Shown: positions 1 through 10,860 of the stretch, in pieces
Position numbering within the stretch: the first letter of the stretch is position 1
Layout of the letters: each line of letters starts with the position of its first letter
Origin: Cryptomeria japonica
Taxonomy: Eukaryota > Streptophyta > Pinopsida > Cupressales > Cupressaceae
Direction of reading: 5' to 3'
DNA length: 64,000 nucleotides
Assembly (NCBI RefSeq): GCF_030272615.1
Contig: NC_081414.1
Location: 815,385,069 to 815,449,068, forward strand
Made by a program: the position numbers and the translations under genes
The notes under the pieces: model-generated
Told to the model about the DNA's origin: nothing
What the model saw: only the letters and a program-made list of their open reading frames with translations
Databases searched by the model: none

Positions 1-93
1 GTTTGCCTACGGAGGTTGCCAGCTGATATACCCTAGACCCAAAGGTGATAGTGATGACATAGGGTCCTAGCCAATTTGACACAATCTTGCCTT
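1..93 (-). pseudogene. F integrase C-terminal fragment
   Basis: The reverse complement encodes NWLGPYVITITFGSRVYQL, which aligns with NWLGPYVIISVYGSSAYQL at about 58361-58420 in element E, the C-terminal region of Tat integrase. It continues the integrase that stops at 7749, so element A (94-7748) was inserted into this ORF. The fragment is cut by the window edge. Confidence 0.85.
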
Positions 94-1273
94 TGTTGGC
101 ATTTTTGATAAATATGCTGTGATTGTCATTGATGGACACACACTTGCATTGAGATCACTTTTATATGTATGATTTAAAGATCAACCAGAATTTGTTGCAA
201 CCGGTATGTTGTCTTTAGACTATTGGTGTTTTGCAGAATGTGTTTACTGGTCTGAAGCGGTATCTTGACCCCAAGCGGTTCATGGATCTCAAGCGGTATG
301 AGGGATCAAAGCGACAAAGCACATATTTCCCAGTCTTCATTTTTGTGAGACTGACAACCGGTATTTTATGTAAACCGACAATACTATGATGAGTTACCAA
401 CTGACATTCTATGATGAGTTATCAACCGACATTTTATTATGAGTTGCCATCCACCGATCATTTGACGGTGCCGACACTCTAGTGACGCCTTTTGTGTCAT
501 GTTACCAAGTATGTCTAGATTCATTGAACATAGGAAATTGGATTGTAAACCTATTGGACTGACATGAAATCAGATTCCTTTATAAGGACATCATGTCTAG
601 GGTTTTAGGTGTTGCTAGGGTTTAAGGTGGTTGATGAGTGTTTGGAAGAATGATCTTAACTATGAAGATCAAGTTTTTGAGGTGTAATAGAGTGTGATTT
701 ACTGAAGACTGAAGTAATACTGAAATGCATTAGCTATGAGCCAAAATGGATCTAACCAAGCAATCTATGCTATTTACTAGATCATTCACTTGTTGATTAC
801 TCACAACTTTGACAAGTCTGAGGCCCTTAACTGGGTAGGCTCAGAGTAGCCTTTGTAAAATTCTCTAACAAGGTGGTTCACATCTGTGGATCTAAAATCC
901 TCTAGAAAGGTAGTCTTTGATCGAACTTATCTCCTAACAGAGATTGAGATCCCTAACAGGATCTATTCTGGTAAAGAACATTGTCTGACCTTAACCGGCC
1001 TGACCTTAACTGATCTGGTTCCTATTCTGCAGATAGTTACTTGTGAGTTTCATCTCACCGTGGTTTTTCCCATTTGGGTTTCCACGTCAAATATTTTGTG
1101 TTATGGTGTTATTGCTCCCGTGGGTGAATGTCTTATTTGCATTTTGGTTTGCATGTCTGTTAACCAGTTTGACTATTAAACTGTTCTACTGGTTTATCAC
1201 TAGACTATTTAAGTGTTTAAATATAGTGTTTTTTGGTATACTAATTCATCCCTCCCCCTCTTAGTATTCATCA
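94..1273 (+). repeat. Element A 5' LTR
   Basis: 1180-bp LTR from TGTTGG to ATTCATCA, matched along its length by 6588-7748. A TATAAGG box lies at 581-587. The match ends exactly before the tRNA-Met primer site. Confidence 0.9.
581..587 (+). promoter_or_regulatory. TATA box in element A 5' LTR
   Basis: TATAAGG sits mid-LTR, where the U3/R border is expected. The same box occurs in the 3' LTR at 7075-7081. Element B has the weaker TTTAAAAGG at the equivalent place (29239-29247, minus). Confidence 0.5.
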
Positions 1274-1275
1274 AT

Positions 1276-1288
1276 TGGTATCATAGCC
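1276..1288 (+). other. Primer binding site, initiator tRNA-Met type (element A)
   Basis: TGGTATCATAGCC lies 2 nt after the LTR end. It differs by one base from the plant copia primer site TGGTATCAGAGCC, still intact in element D at 44139-44151. Confidence 0.85.
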
Positions 1289-1323
1289 TATCTTTCTATA
1301 AGTCTAATCACTTGGAAAGACAT

Positions 1324-2600
1324 ATGGGGGAATACACTATGAGGGAACTTACTCATCGACTCACTCAGTCTGAGAAAACCTATGATGAACTCATGGTAAA
1401 ATATAAGGCCTCTCACGCAAAAAGGATAGAACATGCTGAAAAACTGATGGAGCTATCTGAAAATAGTTCTTCTGATGAAGCAGATATGGAAGCCCTAATT
1501 CAAGAAGTAGAAAAGTTGAATGAATCAAACTCCAACCTAAGAAAGGAGCTGGAAGGACTGACTATCCAAATGTGTCAAGAGCTTGAGAACCGGAGGAAAA
1601 CTGAAGATCTAGTGAAGGACAAAGATCATGAGATCTACAAGTTGAAGCAAGAGATCAGTGCACTTACTGCCCACCTTCATGAAAGTAGAGTTGAAAAAGA
1701 AGAAGTAAAGGTGAACTGAACACAACCATTTCTAAGATTGCAAACCTGATGGAGACAAATGCTGCTATTTCCAAAGAACTCTCTGAGTCAAAGGAAATAC
1801 TTGCTAAGTTCAACAAGAGTACTATCAAGTTAGAGAAAAAGCTTGAATCAGCCAAATCGGTAAAGAATACCAATGGACTTGGTTTCTCTAGTCATGAGGA
1901 AGGTGAGACCTCAGGTGCAAATGCTGAATCATCAAAGAAGCAACCGACATTCAAAGGTAAAGGTAAGCAAAACTACAAACCTATTTGCTTTAACTACCTT
2001 AAAGAAGGACATACTGCCAATGTATGTAGCAGCAAAGCCTATAATAATTTTCCTTACTTTATAAACAATGTACCTAGATCCAATAAGTTCAATGGTAATT
2101 GTTATGCATGCAACAAGTATGAGCACAGAGCATCTGAATGCAGGTTTGTCATGAAAAACACTAGAAGATATCCTCAGAGGACTCAAGGAGTTGGTCTGGA
2201 ATCTTTTGTGAATCGAAACCCCAACTGGTTTAATACCTATAATCATTAGTTGCATAGTGATGACTATCGAGTGGTAACCGGATGGAGAGCAAACTGTTGG
2301 ATTTGCCATGGTCATGGTCACATTGCTGCAACATGCAGAAGGATGAACAGAAACATGAATAATGGACCTTGGAGAGCACCTGGAATGGTTTGCTATCACT
2401 ACAACAAACTAGGTCATTCAACAAGATTCTACAGAAGTAGAAAGAGTATATCAGATGATATACCAGTCACTCTAGAAGGAAAAATTAATGTTGAAACTAT
2501 TCAAGCAGATATGAACAAAACCTAGAAGAAGAAACCAGCAATGTTGCAAGAAGAACTAGTTTTTGCACCTAGTGTGGAAATCACGGAACCGACAAATTAA
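1324..2600 (+). pseudogene. Gag-like coiled-coil/zinc-knuckle ORF, element A
   Basis: The first frame after the primer site starts MGEYTMRELTHRL and ends at a TAA at 2598-2600. A charged, heptad-like coiled coil fills the first 200 residues. A KNTNGLGF linker, typical of copia SIRE-type Gag proteins, follows. Then come four CCHC zinc knuckles (about 1986-2027, 2100-2141, 2294-2335, 2391-2432). Knuckle 1 has lost its second Cys (CFNYLKEGH), knuckle 2 has Glu for Gly, and knuckle 4 has lost two cysteines. The frame is broken near 1717 and 2248. The N-terminal capsid-like domain of autonomous copia Gag is absent, so particle assembly by this protein alone is doubtful. The expected role is RNA binding in a virus-like particle. 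That role is inferred from the family. Confidence 0.75.
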
Positions 2601-3024
2601 GCTTCAGAAAAGCTTAGGGGGAGCAAACAGCGAAATGTTTTGAACCCCCAATTTACACCAGTAAAAGACCTTAACCAGTGTGTGATACCTATCTTGTTGC
2701 AGAAGACCAGAAATAGTGAAAGGCAAATTAGGGTTTACGCCCTAATGGTGGAGCATTAATTATGATAGGTGAAGAACCTGTTTAAAAGGATTTTTCAAAT
2801 CATTTCTCACTATCATTTTTCAAGTGTAGATTGAAGGAAAGTGATTTACATTGCGATTCAAAACTTTATCAAAAATCTGGAGAAGAATCTAAAGTTGTCA
2901 TCTATTGAAGGAGTGAAGAATGCAAAGTAGTATTTTTGTAACCTAAGGAGTGTGAAGAGAAGTTCAAATTGTGAAGCCCTAAATTTTAATTTACGAAGGT
3001 ATTTTTCATAATTCCTCATTTATC
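2601..3024 (+). promoter_or_regulatory. Inter-ORF spacer with candidate internal promoter (element A)
   Basis: This 424-bp non-coding spacer separates the Gag-like ORF from ORF2. It starts with a purine tract (TTAGGGGGAGCAAA near 2614) resembling the element's own polypurine tract. A perfect 7-bp hairpin, ATTAGGG/CCCTAAT with a 6-nt loop, lies at 2727-2746. A TATA-like TTTAAAAGG lies at 2781-2789, about 240 bp before the ORF2 start. Element B has the same hairpin and a better TATA at matching places. A separate ORF2 transcript is inferred, not shown. Confidence 0.4.
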
Positions 3025-6000
3025 ATGGCTTCGGCATCTCATGATAGTTCCAATGCAACTGTTGATTCTATGGACTTCATAAAATGGAAATCAAAATATA
3101 ATGCCTTGTCTTAAGTATCAGTTAGTGTTATAGTAGAAGAAGGGATTTCTGAGTACATAGACTGCAAAATCAAAGACCTAGGGTCTCTTATGATCCATTC
3201 CCAGCTGAGCCTATTCTATAGAAAGGACAAGAAAATTAAACCAGAATTCAGCATTTTGGAAAAGAAAAAACTCCAAAATGCAGTTTACTTTCTTGAAGAA
3301 TTTTTGGAGGATCATATTAGAATTATTCTTAGCAGGGTACACGGTGACAAGATGTACCTAAAGCAGACACATGATATCACACCAGAAGTGATTCATGTTG
3401 TCACCAGTTTCTGCAATATAGGGGAAGTGCCAGCCCTAAGGAAGGTCAACAAGACTAAAATGACCAAGCTCACCAGTTCAGTGAATGACTCATGTGGAAT
3501 GACCGTCAACTCAATCAAGGACAATCTGGTCAAGTATACATGCATCGTGATAGGTTACTAGATGTTCTCCGCTAGCAGAATTAATTATGTCTCTATTGTA
3601 GCAGTAAATGCCACTTATAGGATGATTAAGGAAGATGCATCATTTGATCTGTGCACCAGTATGCAAAGGCAACTCCTGTTGAATTTTAAATCAATCAAAT
3701 AGGATAATGCATTGAAGTTCAAGTTTGGTCAACTACTAGTAGGATTACTTTTCTACTTCCAAGGTTACTTCCCAGGAGTGGGAGACATTCAGTGGTTTGT
3801 TGACCAATCGGTTACCAAGCAAATCAAAGAAAGCCCGCAAGCAATCAAAACCAGCTACCCTGAAGTTCTGAACAAGTACTTTGATGAGTTCAGAAGCAAG
3901 ATGAGTCTAAGGATGAGGATATCCAGTGACATAGTCAAGAAATATGAATAGGACATCTGCTTCACCATCAAAGTGGATGAATGCTTAATGGAGGCAGCCT
4001 AGACAGGAAGAAGTAGAGCCTATGGGCTATGAGGTAATGAATGATATGCTAGATGGGTATGCTTCCACCCTAATTTCCTCACCCCTTGATCCTAAGGCAA
4101 AAAGAACTGGCACTTATTTAGAAAGGGTTACACAAATTGTAGAACCCTCAGAAAAGAAAGGAAAGGCAGTGCCTTCAGCATTGACATCAGTTACTGCAAC
4201 TAGTCCTAAAGTGACCAGTGATCATCAGTTAAGAAGAAACCGGAAGTGACACCTGCAAAAGTCTTCGAGAGGAAGTGGAAGGCAAAAAGCAATTCACCTG
4301 ACTCTGAAGAAACTGTGTTAGAAGAACCACCTAAGAAAAAGACTAGGCAAACATGGAAAAAGACAAAGAATGAACCGACATCATCTGCACCAGTAAATAT
4401 TGATATTTCTTCCTACAAACCTTTGACACATTGTCAAAGAACAATTAAAAATATTAGGAAAAAATTGTTAAATGATTTGGTAGATCATTTTGATGATTTT
4501 AATGATGAAGAAAAGGAAGAAGTAGAGAAAGAAATTATAAAGTATTTATGTGCTAATGATCAGTCACCTTCAGAAATTAGATCTGAGACATCGGATTCTT
4601 TATATAAGTCCTTAGATAATAAATGGCGCATTGCCACAGAGAAGGAACAAGAAATCAAGGAGAAAGTTTTTGCTCAATACTTTCCCGACTTGTCCAATTC
4701 AGAGCTGTTTGATGTCATCAATCAAAATAAATGACTCTTCTTCACTAGAAGAAGAAGACTCTAGTTATTGGAAGGAAGAATTGATGATGTCAAAAAGGAC
4801 ACTCATTTGCATATGAAAACTACGGTTCACATGCACAAAGTGCTTCAAGGCATCAAAAAGGCTAAGCAAGAACCGACAATATCAAAACCGGATGAAGTGT
4901 TTGATGATGAAGGCAATATGATTGTTGAACCTACAGACACTATTGATGTTGATGCTCTAGATGTAGAGGATGTTGCTCAGGACTCACCATTTGAAGAAAC
5001 AAGACAAGAGAAGCAGGCATAATAGGTTGAAAAGTAAGCAGAGGACAAACATGAAGAGGTAGAAAAGAAACAGGCAGAGAAGAAGAATAAGGAAGAAGAT
5101 GAGGAGAAACAAAAATAGGAGGAAAAGAGAAAAAAGGATGAGAAGAAAAGAAAAGAAGAGGATGAAGAGAAAAAGAAACAAGAAGATGCAAAGAAGAAGA
5201 GGATAAGGAAGAAGAGAAGCAGAAGGAAACAAAAAAGAAGAAGGAAGAGGAAGAAAAGGAAGAGGAGAAGAGGAAGGAAGCAGAAAAGAAGAAGGAAGAG
5301 AAAGAAAAGGAAGAAGAGAAGAGGAAGGAAGCAAAGAATAAAAAGGTAGAAGAGGATAAGGATGAATAAAAGTGAAAAGAAGTGGAGAAGAAGAAAGCAG
5401 AGGAGGACAAGGAAGTAGAAGCAGAAAAGAGAACGTGGATGGAGACTCCAGAGGCAACTAATAGTCAAGCCAAACTGATTGACCTCACCAGTCCTATTGA
5501 CCTCTAGTTTGCAAATGAAATGGAGCTTCTACAAAGCATCAAAGCTGCTCAAGAACACCTTGAAGTGATAAGGAGGAAAAAGGAGCAAGATGTGATCCAA
5601 GCTGCGGTGGACACTCTTACCAGTTTGATACCTGGTACAAACCTCCCAACTACTGATTCATCACTAGCTCAATTAAAGCTCCAATGCACAGTAGTGGATG
5701 ACCAGGTTCAAAGTTTAGAAGAGGTAGCAAAGGCAAGTGCCAAGAAAGAGCATCAAAAAGCTCTAAATATTGCTCTGGTGAAGAAGCTAAATGAGCTCCG
5801 GTCTGATCTTCAAAAAGCTCAAAAAGATATAAGGGATGCTCTCGATGAGGGGAATCTACTACTCAGTAAGATTTGCCAACCCCATCTCTTTTGTGATGAT
5901 GTTCTTGCATAGAAGCAAAAGATTCAATCTGACTTGTAGTTGTACATGAGCACCTTCAAGCTGCCATATGACTCTTTCACAACTTCTGGGCAAACCATTC

Positions 6001-6305
6001 AATGATTTCATATCCAGTCTGTGAGAATAGAGCTCGAGATCAGCAACCGGTCATGAGATTTGCAGGAACTACAACTGGTTCTACTCCCATGCTTGTAAAT
6101 ACTTTAGAAATGCTATCCCAATCTGGATGCCTTAACGGTGACTCAAGAAATGAGCACAAAATATGCCATGGAAGAGCAGGTCTCACAGATGCAGACAGAG
6201 AAAGAAGTAGCCACCTCCCTACATGAGTCTTGGTCTTTATCTATGAAACAATTTTTGCATGACTTTAAATCAATTTTTGACAAGTTTTATTCTTTATTGT
6301 CATAA
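3025..6305 (+). pseudogene. ORF2 of unknown function, element A
   Basis: A long ORF of about 1,090 codons, broken by stops (for example near 3112, 3559, 3949) and a frameshift near 6000. The start ATG at 3025 (MASASHDSS) matches element B. The core reads HGDKMYL, ITPEVIHVVT, then VNSIKDNLVKYTCIVIGY and FKFGQLLVGLLFYF, all shared with B and recognisable in C and D. A lysine-rich basic segment (about 4200-4380), an acidic stretch, a Lys/Glu-rich low-complexity block (about 5030-5430) and a predicted coiled coil to about 5890 follow. No pol, envelope or membrane segment is seen. The core faintly resembles plant-transposon-associated domains, but I cannot name a family. Confidence 0.7.
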
Positions 6306-6570
6306 ACTCTTATGATTTTAATACCAAATGAAAATAGGGGTTGTTCAGCTGTACTTTGTCATTGTTGGCAAAGGGGGAGAAGTATTCTGGTATTTAAAAA
6401 TTTTGATATATGCTTTGAATATCTTAATGTCTATCTCTGTATGCAAATTGTTATACATTATGTTGTTAGCTAAAGGGATAGTGTATATGCTTAGGGGGAG
6501 CAATTTTGTTTATGGCATAAATTTGTTGTAAAACACTTAGATGTCAAAATTTTCCTAACTGTTGCCATCA

Positions 6571-6587
6571 ATGCCAAAGGGGGAGAT
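6571..6587 (+). other. Polypurine tract, element A
   Basis: ATGCCAAAGGGGGAGAT directly precedes the 3' LTR, as in plant copia elements, and primes plus-strand synthesis. Similar purine tracts lie upstream near 6371 and 6494. The 265 bp between ORF2 and this tract hold no gene. Confidence 0.85.
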
Positions 6588-7748
6588 TGTTGGCATTTTT
6601 TATGATTATGTTGTGATTGTCATTGATGGACACACACTTGCATTGAAATAACTTTTATATGTATGAGTTAAAGCTCAACTAGAATTTGTTGCAACCGGTA
6701 TGTTGTCTTTAGACTATTGGTGTTTTGCCTAATGTGTTTACTGGTCTGAAGTGGTATCTTGACCCCAAGTAGTTCATGGATCTCAAGCAGTATGAGGGAT
6801 CAAAGCGACAAAGAACATATTTCTTAGTCTTCATTTTTGTTAGACTGGCAACCAATATTTTGTGTAAACCGGCAATACTCTGATGAGTTACCAATCGACA
6901 TTCTGTGATGAGTTATCAACTGACATTTTGTGATGAGTTACCATCCACCGATCATTTGACGGTGTTGATACTTTGGTGGTGCTTTTTGTGTCATGTTACC
7001 AAGTATGTCTAGATTCATTGAACTTAGGAAATTGGATTGTAAACCTATTGGACCGACATGAAATCAGATTCCTTTATAAGGACATCATGTCTAGGGTTTT
7101 AGGTGTTGCTAGGGTTTAAGGTGGCTGATGAGTGTTTGTAAGAATGATCTTAACTGTGAAGATCAATTTTTTGAGGTGTAATAGAGTGTGAGTTACTGAA
7201 GACTGAAGTAATGCTGAAATGCATTATCTATGAGCTAGAATGGATCTAACCAAGCAATCTGTGCTATTTGCTAGATCATTCACTTGTTGATTACTCACAT
7301 CTTTGACAAGTATGAGGCCCCTAACCGGGTAGGCTCAGAGTAGCCTTTGTAAAATCCTCTAACAAGATGGTTCACATATGTGGATCTAAAATCCTCTAGC
7401 AAGGTAGTCTTTAATCAAACTTATCTACTAACAAAGATTGAGATCCCTAATAGGATCTGTTCTGGTAAAGAACATTGTCTAACCTTAATCGGTCTGGTTC
7501 CTATTCTACAAATAGTTACTTGTGAGTTTCATCTCAACATGGTTTTTCCCGTTTGGGTTTCCACGTCAAATATTTTGTGTTGTGGTGTTATTTCTCCTAT
7601 GGGTGAATTTCTTATTTGCATTTTGGTTTGCATGTCTGTTAACCGGTTTGACTGTTAAACTATTCTACCAGTTTATCACTAGACTATTTAAGTGTTTAAA
7701 TACAATGTTTTTCGATATACTAATTCACCCCCCTCTTAGTATTCATCA
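6588..7748 (+). repeat. Element A 3' LTR
   Basis: 1161-bp partner of the 5' LTR with the same termini. Many substitutions and small indels separate the two, so the insertion is not recent. A TATAAGG box is at 7075-7081. Confidence 0.9.
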
Positions 7749-8970
7749 ACCTATGTTCCCTGTTTGGTTAATTTCAAGGGTTCTCTCTTAGAACAATATT
7801 TCCTACCTCAAATGTGTGAGGCCAGACGCGATGATTGTAGCTTCTACTCTTGTGCTGTTTATATGCCTTGAGGTGGTTGTATGCAGCTTGTTGTCTTTCA
7901 TCAAGAAGCTCTATATCTTGGAGATGTGATACTTTGTATGATTCATCATCTATGAGATTATGCAAGGAAACCCATAGAGATGGTATCTCTTCTTCAACAG
8001 GAAGGATGGGTTCTACGCCATTGACTAGGGAGTAGGGAGTTGTGCCTGTAGGGGTTCGAATGCTAGTTCGATACACCCATAATGTTGGATTTAATTGAAT
8101 GTGCCAATCATGGCCAACATTATTGATTTTCTTCTTGAGGATTCTTAATATGTTCTTGTTTGATGCTTTGACTTGACCATTGCCTTGTGGGTAATAGGGA
8201 GTGGAAGAGCGGTGTTGGATGTGAAATTTCTCTTAGAGTTCATGGATGTATTGATTCTTGAATTGGAGTTTTTTATCTATGATGATGGACATGGGTACAC
8301 CATACCGGTAGATGATGTAATTAAGGATGACTACACGATCTTCTTGTTGGTGACTTGGGTAAGTGGAACAACTTCGAACCACTTTGTGAAATATTCAGTA
8401 GCGGTAATGATAAACTTATGGTCATTGGATGAAGGTGGATGGATCTTACCCATAAGGTCAAGACCCTACTAACAAAAAGGCCTTGGTGCTATGATTGGTT
8501 GGAATTCCTATGCTGGTGCATGTATCAAGTCTCCATGAACTTGGCACTTCTTTCATTTTGTGACAAAATAGTAGGCATCTTTTTCCATGGATGGCCAATA
8601 GTATCCTGCTAGCATGATTTTCTTGGATAGTGAAGGATCGCTTGAGTGAGTCCCACAAATTCCTTTATGTACCTCTTCCAAGGCCTTTATTGTCTCATCT
8701 TGTTCCAAACATCAAAGGAGAGTACCATCAAGACTACATCAGTATAGGGTTTCAACAATGATGGTGTATTGAGCGGTTTGGTGAATGATGGTTTTGCTTT
8801 GGTTATTTGATTGGTTAAGAGGGAGTGTGTGATTGTGTAAGTAGGTGTAGAACTCACCATACCATGGGGATTTAGAACCAACAAGGTGACATATCATCTC
8901 AGATTTGGAGATATCATAAGCGAGAATTTAAAGTTGTTCTACCAAGAACTCATAGTGTGTTGAATTCTGT
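7749..8970 (-). pseudogene. F integrase (N-terminal and core part)
   Basis: This codes the Ty3-type integrase that inserts element cDNA. Seen on the minus strand: an HHCC-type zinc-binding region (VHKGICGTHSS, then KKCQVHG with the first Cys codon changed to a stop), the core GLDLMGKI with the first catalytic Asp, and TPYYPQGNGQVKASNK. The catalytic Glu, present as QAEASNK in element E, is Lys here. The second catalytic block reads IIIDKK instead of ITDNG. The C-terminus continues at 1-93 beyond element A. Stops and frameshifts add to the loss, so the enzyme is dead. Confidence 0.85.
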
Positions 8971-8999
8971 GGAAGACCTAGGAGAGATGCAATGGTGGC

Positions 9000-9390
9000 C
9001 ATGGCGTCAGGACCTCGATTATGATCTCTAGGTATCTACTCAAAGGTGATATTAGTAAAGGGTGCTTTGAAACTATACACCATTTTCTTGTATGGCATAA
9101 GCTTATCATCCTTGGTCTGATATTCGTTGGTGACTTGTCTGATGACTAGTTGGGAGTCACCATATACCTGTAGCTCTTGCAGTTTATATTGTATGGCTAG
9201 TCTGAGTCCTATAATCAAAGCGTTGTACTCTACTATGTTGTTTGTACATGGAAATGTTAGCCAGTAAGACTTCAGGATGTTATCACCTTGAGTTGTGATA
9301 AACAAAATGCCTGCCCCCGAGTCGTGTCTAGTGTATGAACCATCAAAATATAACTTCCAGAGTTGCACTATCGTGACCATGAATATTTCT
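9000..9390 (-). pseudogene. F archaeal-type RNase H (second RNase H)
   Basis: This domain follows the normal Ty3 RNase H and precedes integrase, the arrangement that defines the Tat lineage. Seen: LYFDGSYTRHDSGAGI, then CTNNIVEYNALIIGL, then QVYGDSQLVIRQV. The presumed catalytic Asp, Glu and Asp are all still present. It aligns well with 56725-57060 in element E. The family role is degradation of the RNA strand during reverse transcription. The reading frame is open through this domain but breaks on both sides. Confidence 0.85.
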
Positions 9391-10860
9391 TCATCTGGGA
9401 AGTTATAAATAAGTGGATAATCTCCTTTTAGTGGTGCATTGACCAACTGATCTCCAATAACTTGACCTTTGATAGCCTTACGGTCCACATACTCAATGTC
9501 AAATTCACTCAGAATCATCACCCATTTCACCAAGCAGCCTAATGCAGCTTTACTGAGTAGGTACTTTAGTGGATCGATATTTTCAATGAGTTGTACCTTA
9601 TGTGTCAATAGGTAGTGCCTTAATCTGGTGGTTGCCAAGATAACTACTAATAAAGCTCACTTAATAGGTGTATAATTGAGTTCGTAGCCAACCAATGTGA
9701 GAGAGATGTAGTATAAAGCACACTCTTTCCCTTCTGCATTGTGTTGTACTAGCAATACTCCTAATGTTGTGGTTGTAGCTAAGATATATAGTAAGAGAGT
9801 CTGCCTGGATCTGGTGGGATCAGAAATGGATATTTATGAGATAGTCCTTAAGCATCTGGCATCCCCTTGAAAGCGGATGTTTTTGTGTAACAAATGTGTA
9901 AAGGGATGACACTTATTTGCTAGTTGTGCAATGAATCTCCGAATTGACTATGGCCACCCTTGTAGTGTCCTTAGCTGATTGATGTTCTTTAGAGGTGGCA
10001 TGTCCATGATTTCTTTAACTTTGGCTAGATCGACCTTAATTTCCTTGCTTGAGACAATGTATCTGAGAAGCTTTCCTGAGGTTACTCAAAAGACACATTT
10101 CTTTAGATTGAGTCGAACATGATATTGTTCTAGTCTATCAAATATTTTATCTAATATGGCAAGATGACCATCTCTTGTTAATGATTTTGCCAGCAAGTAA
10201 TTGATATAATCCTCCATTATGGTATGCATTATATCATGAAAGATGGTGGTCATAGCTCTTTGATACATCACCCCTACATTCTTTAGACTAAAAGGTATCA
10301 TATTCCAATAGTATGTTCCCCATGGGCATGTGAAGACGGTTTTATGTTGATCTTCTAGAGCAATCTTTATCTGGTTGTAACCTAAAAAGACATCCATAAG
10401 AGAAAGCATGGCATGTCTTGCTATCAGGTCTACAATCATGTCAATGTTTGGTAGGGGGAAGTCATCATTAGGACATGCCTTTTTTAGGTCTCTAAAATCT
10501 GTACAGATATGGATGCCCCCATTTGGTCTACCAATAGATACTAAATTGGAGATCCACTTTGTGTAATCAATTGGTCTGATAAAACCAACATCAAGGAGTT
10601 TCTTAAGTTCTGCTTTGACTAGTACAGCTATTTTGGGGTGCATCTTGCGAAGCTTCTATTTGACAGGTTCAGCTCCTTCTGCCATGGTGAGGTGATGCAT
10701 GACTAAATCAGGATCTAGACTAGGCATGTCTGCATATGACCATGCAAAGTCGATCTGATGTTTCTAGAATAATTCTGCAAATTTAGGTTGTTCCTCTAGA
10801 GTTAAAAAAGATGCTAGATGTATTTGGTGAGGAGTCTAAGGAGTCCCCACATTTAATTCT
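9391..10860 (-). pseudogene. F reverse transcriptase and Ty3 RNase H
   Basis: The frame at 10643-10086 carries RT blocks matching element E: the ICTDFRDLKKACPNDDFPLP motif and GYNQIKIALEDQHKTVFTCP. The catalytic YVDD box of E is EDYINYLL here, so both Asp residues are lost. A degraded Ty3 RNase H follows (9990-9440), with SKAALGCLVKWVMILSEFDI as its clearest block. The RT is non-functional. Confidence 0.88.

Larger units (their letters stand above)
94..7748 (+). mobile_element. Element A: copia-like LTR element without pol, inserted in F integrase
   Basis: Two direct LTRs (94-1273 and 6588-7748) begin TGTTGGCAT and end TTCATCA. A primer site for initiator tRNA-Met follows the first LTR and a polypurine tract precedes the second. 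The 5.3-kb interior holds a Gag-like ORF with zinc knuckles and one long ORF of unknown function. No protease, reverse transcriptase, RNase H or integrase motif is visible, so the element is non-autonomous. Termini and primer site are those of Ty1/copia elements. The flanking pentamers (gcctt and accta) are not a clear target duplication, but the interrupted integrase frame defines the insertion. Confidence 0.9.

Noticed and set aside
4940-5468. Long Ser/Phe/Leu-rich open frames on the minus strand
   Set aside because: They are the complement of the Lys/Glu-rich low-complexity part of element A ORF2; no motif and composition only.
3025-6305. Envelope-like ORF, as in some SIRE-type copia elements
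   Set aside because: No signal peptide or membrane segment visible in ORF2 of A-D, and no pol upstream.
89-7753. 5-bp target duplication for element A
   Set aside because: gcctt and accta agree poorly; insertion is supported by the interrupted integrase and not by this.
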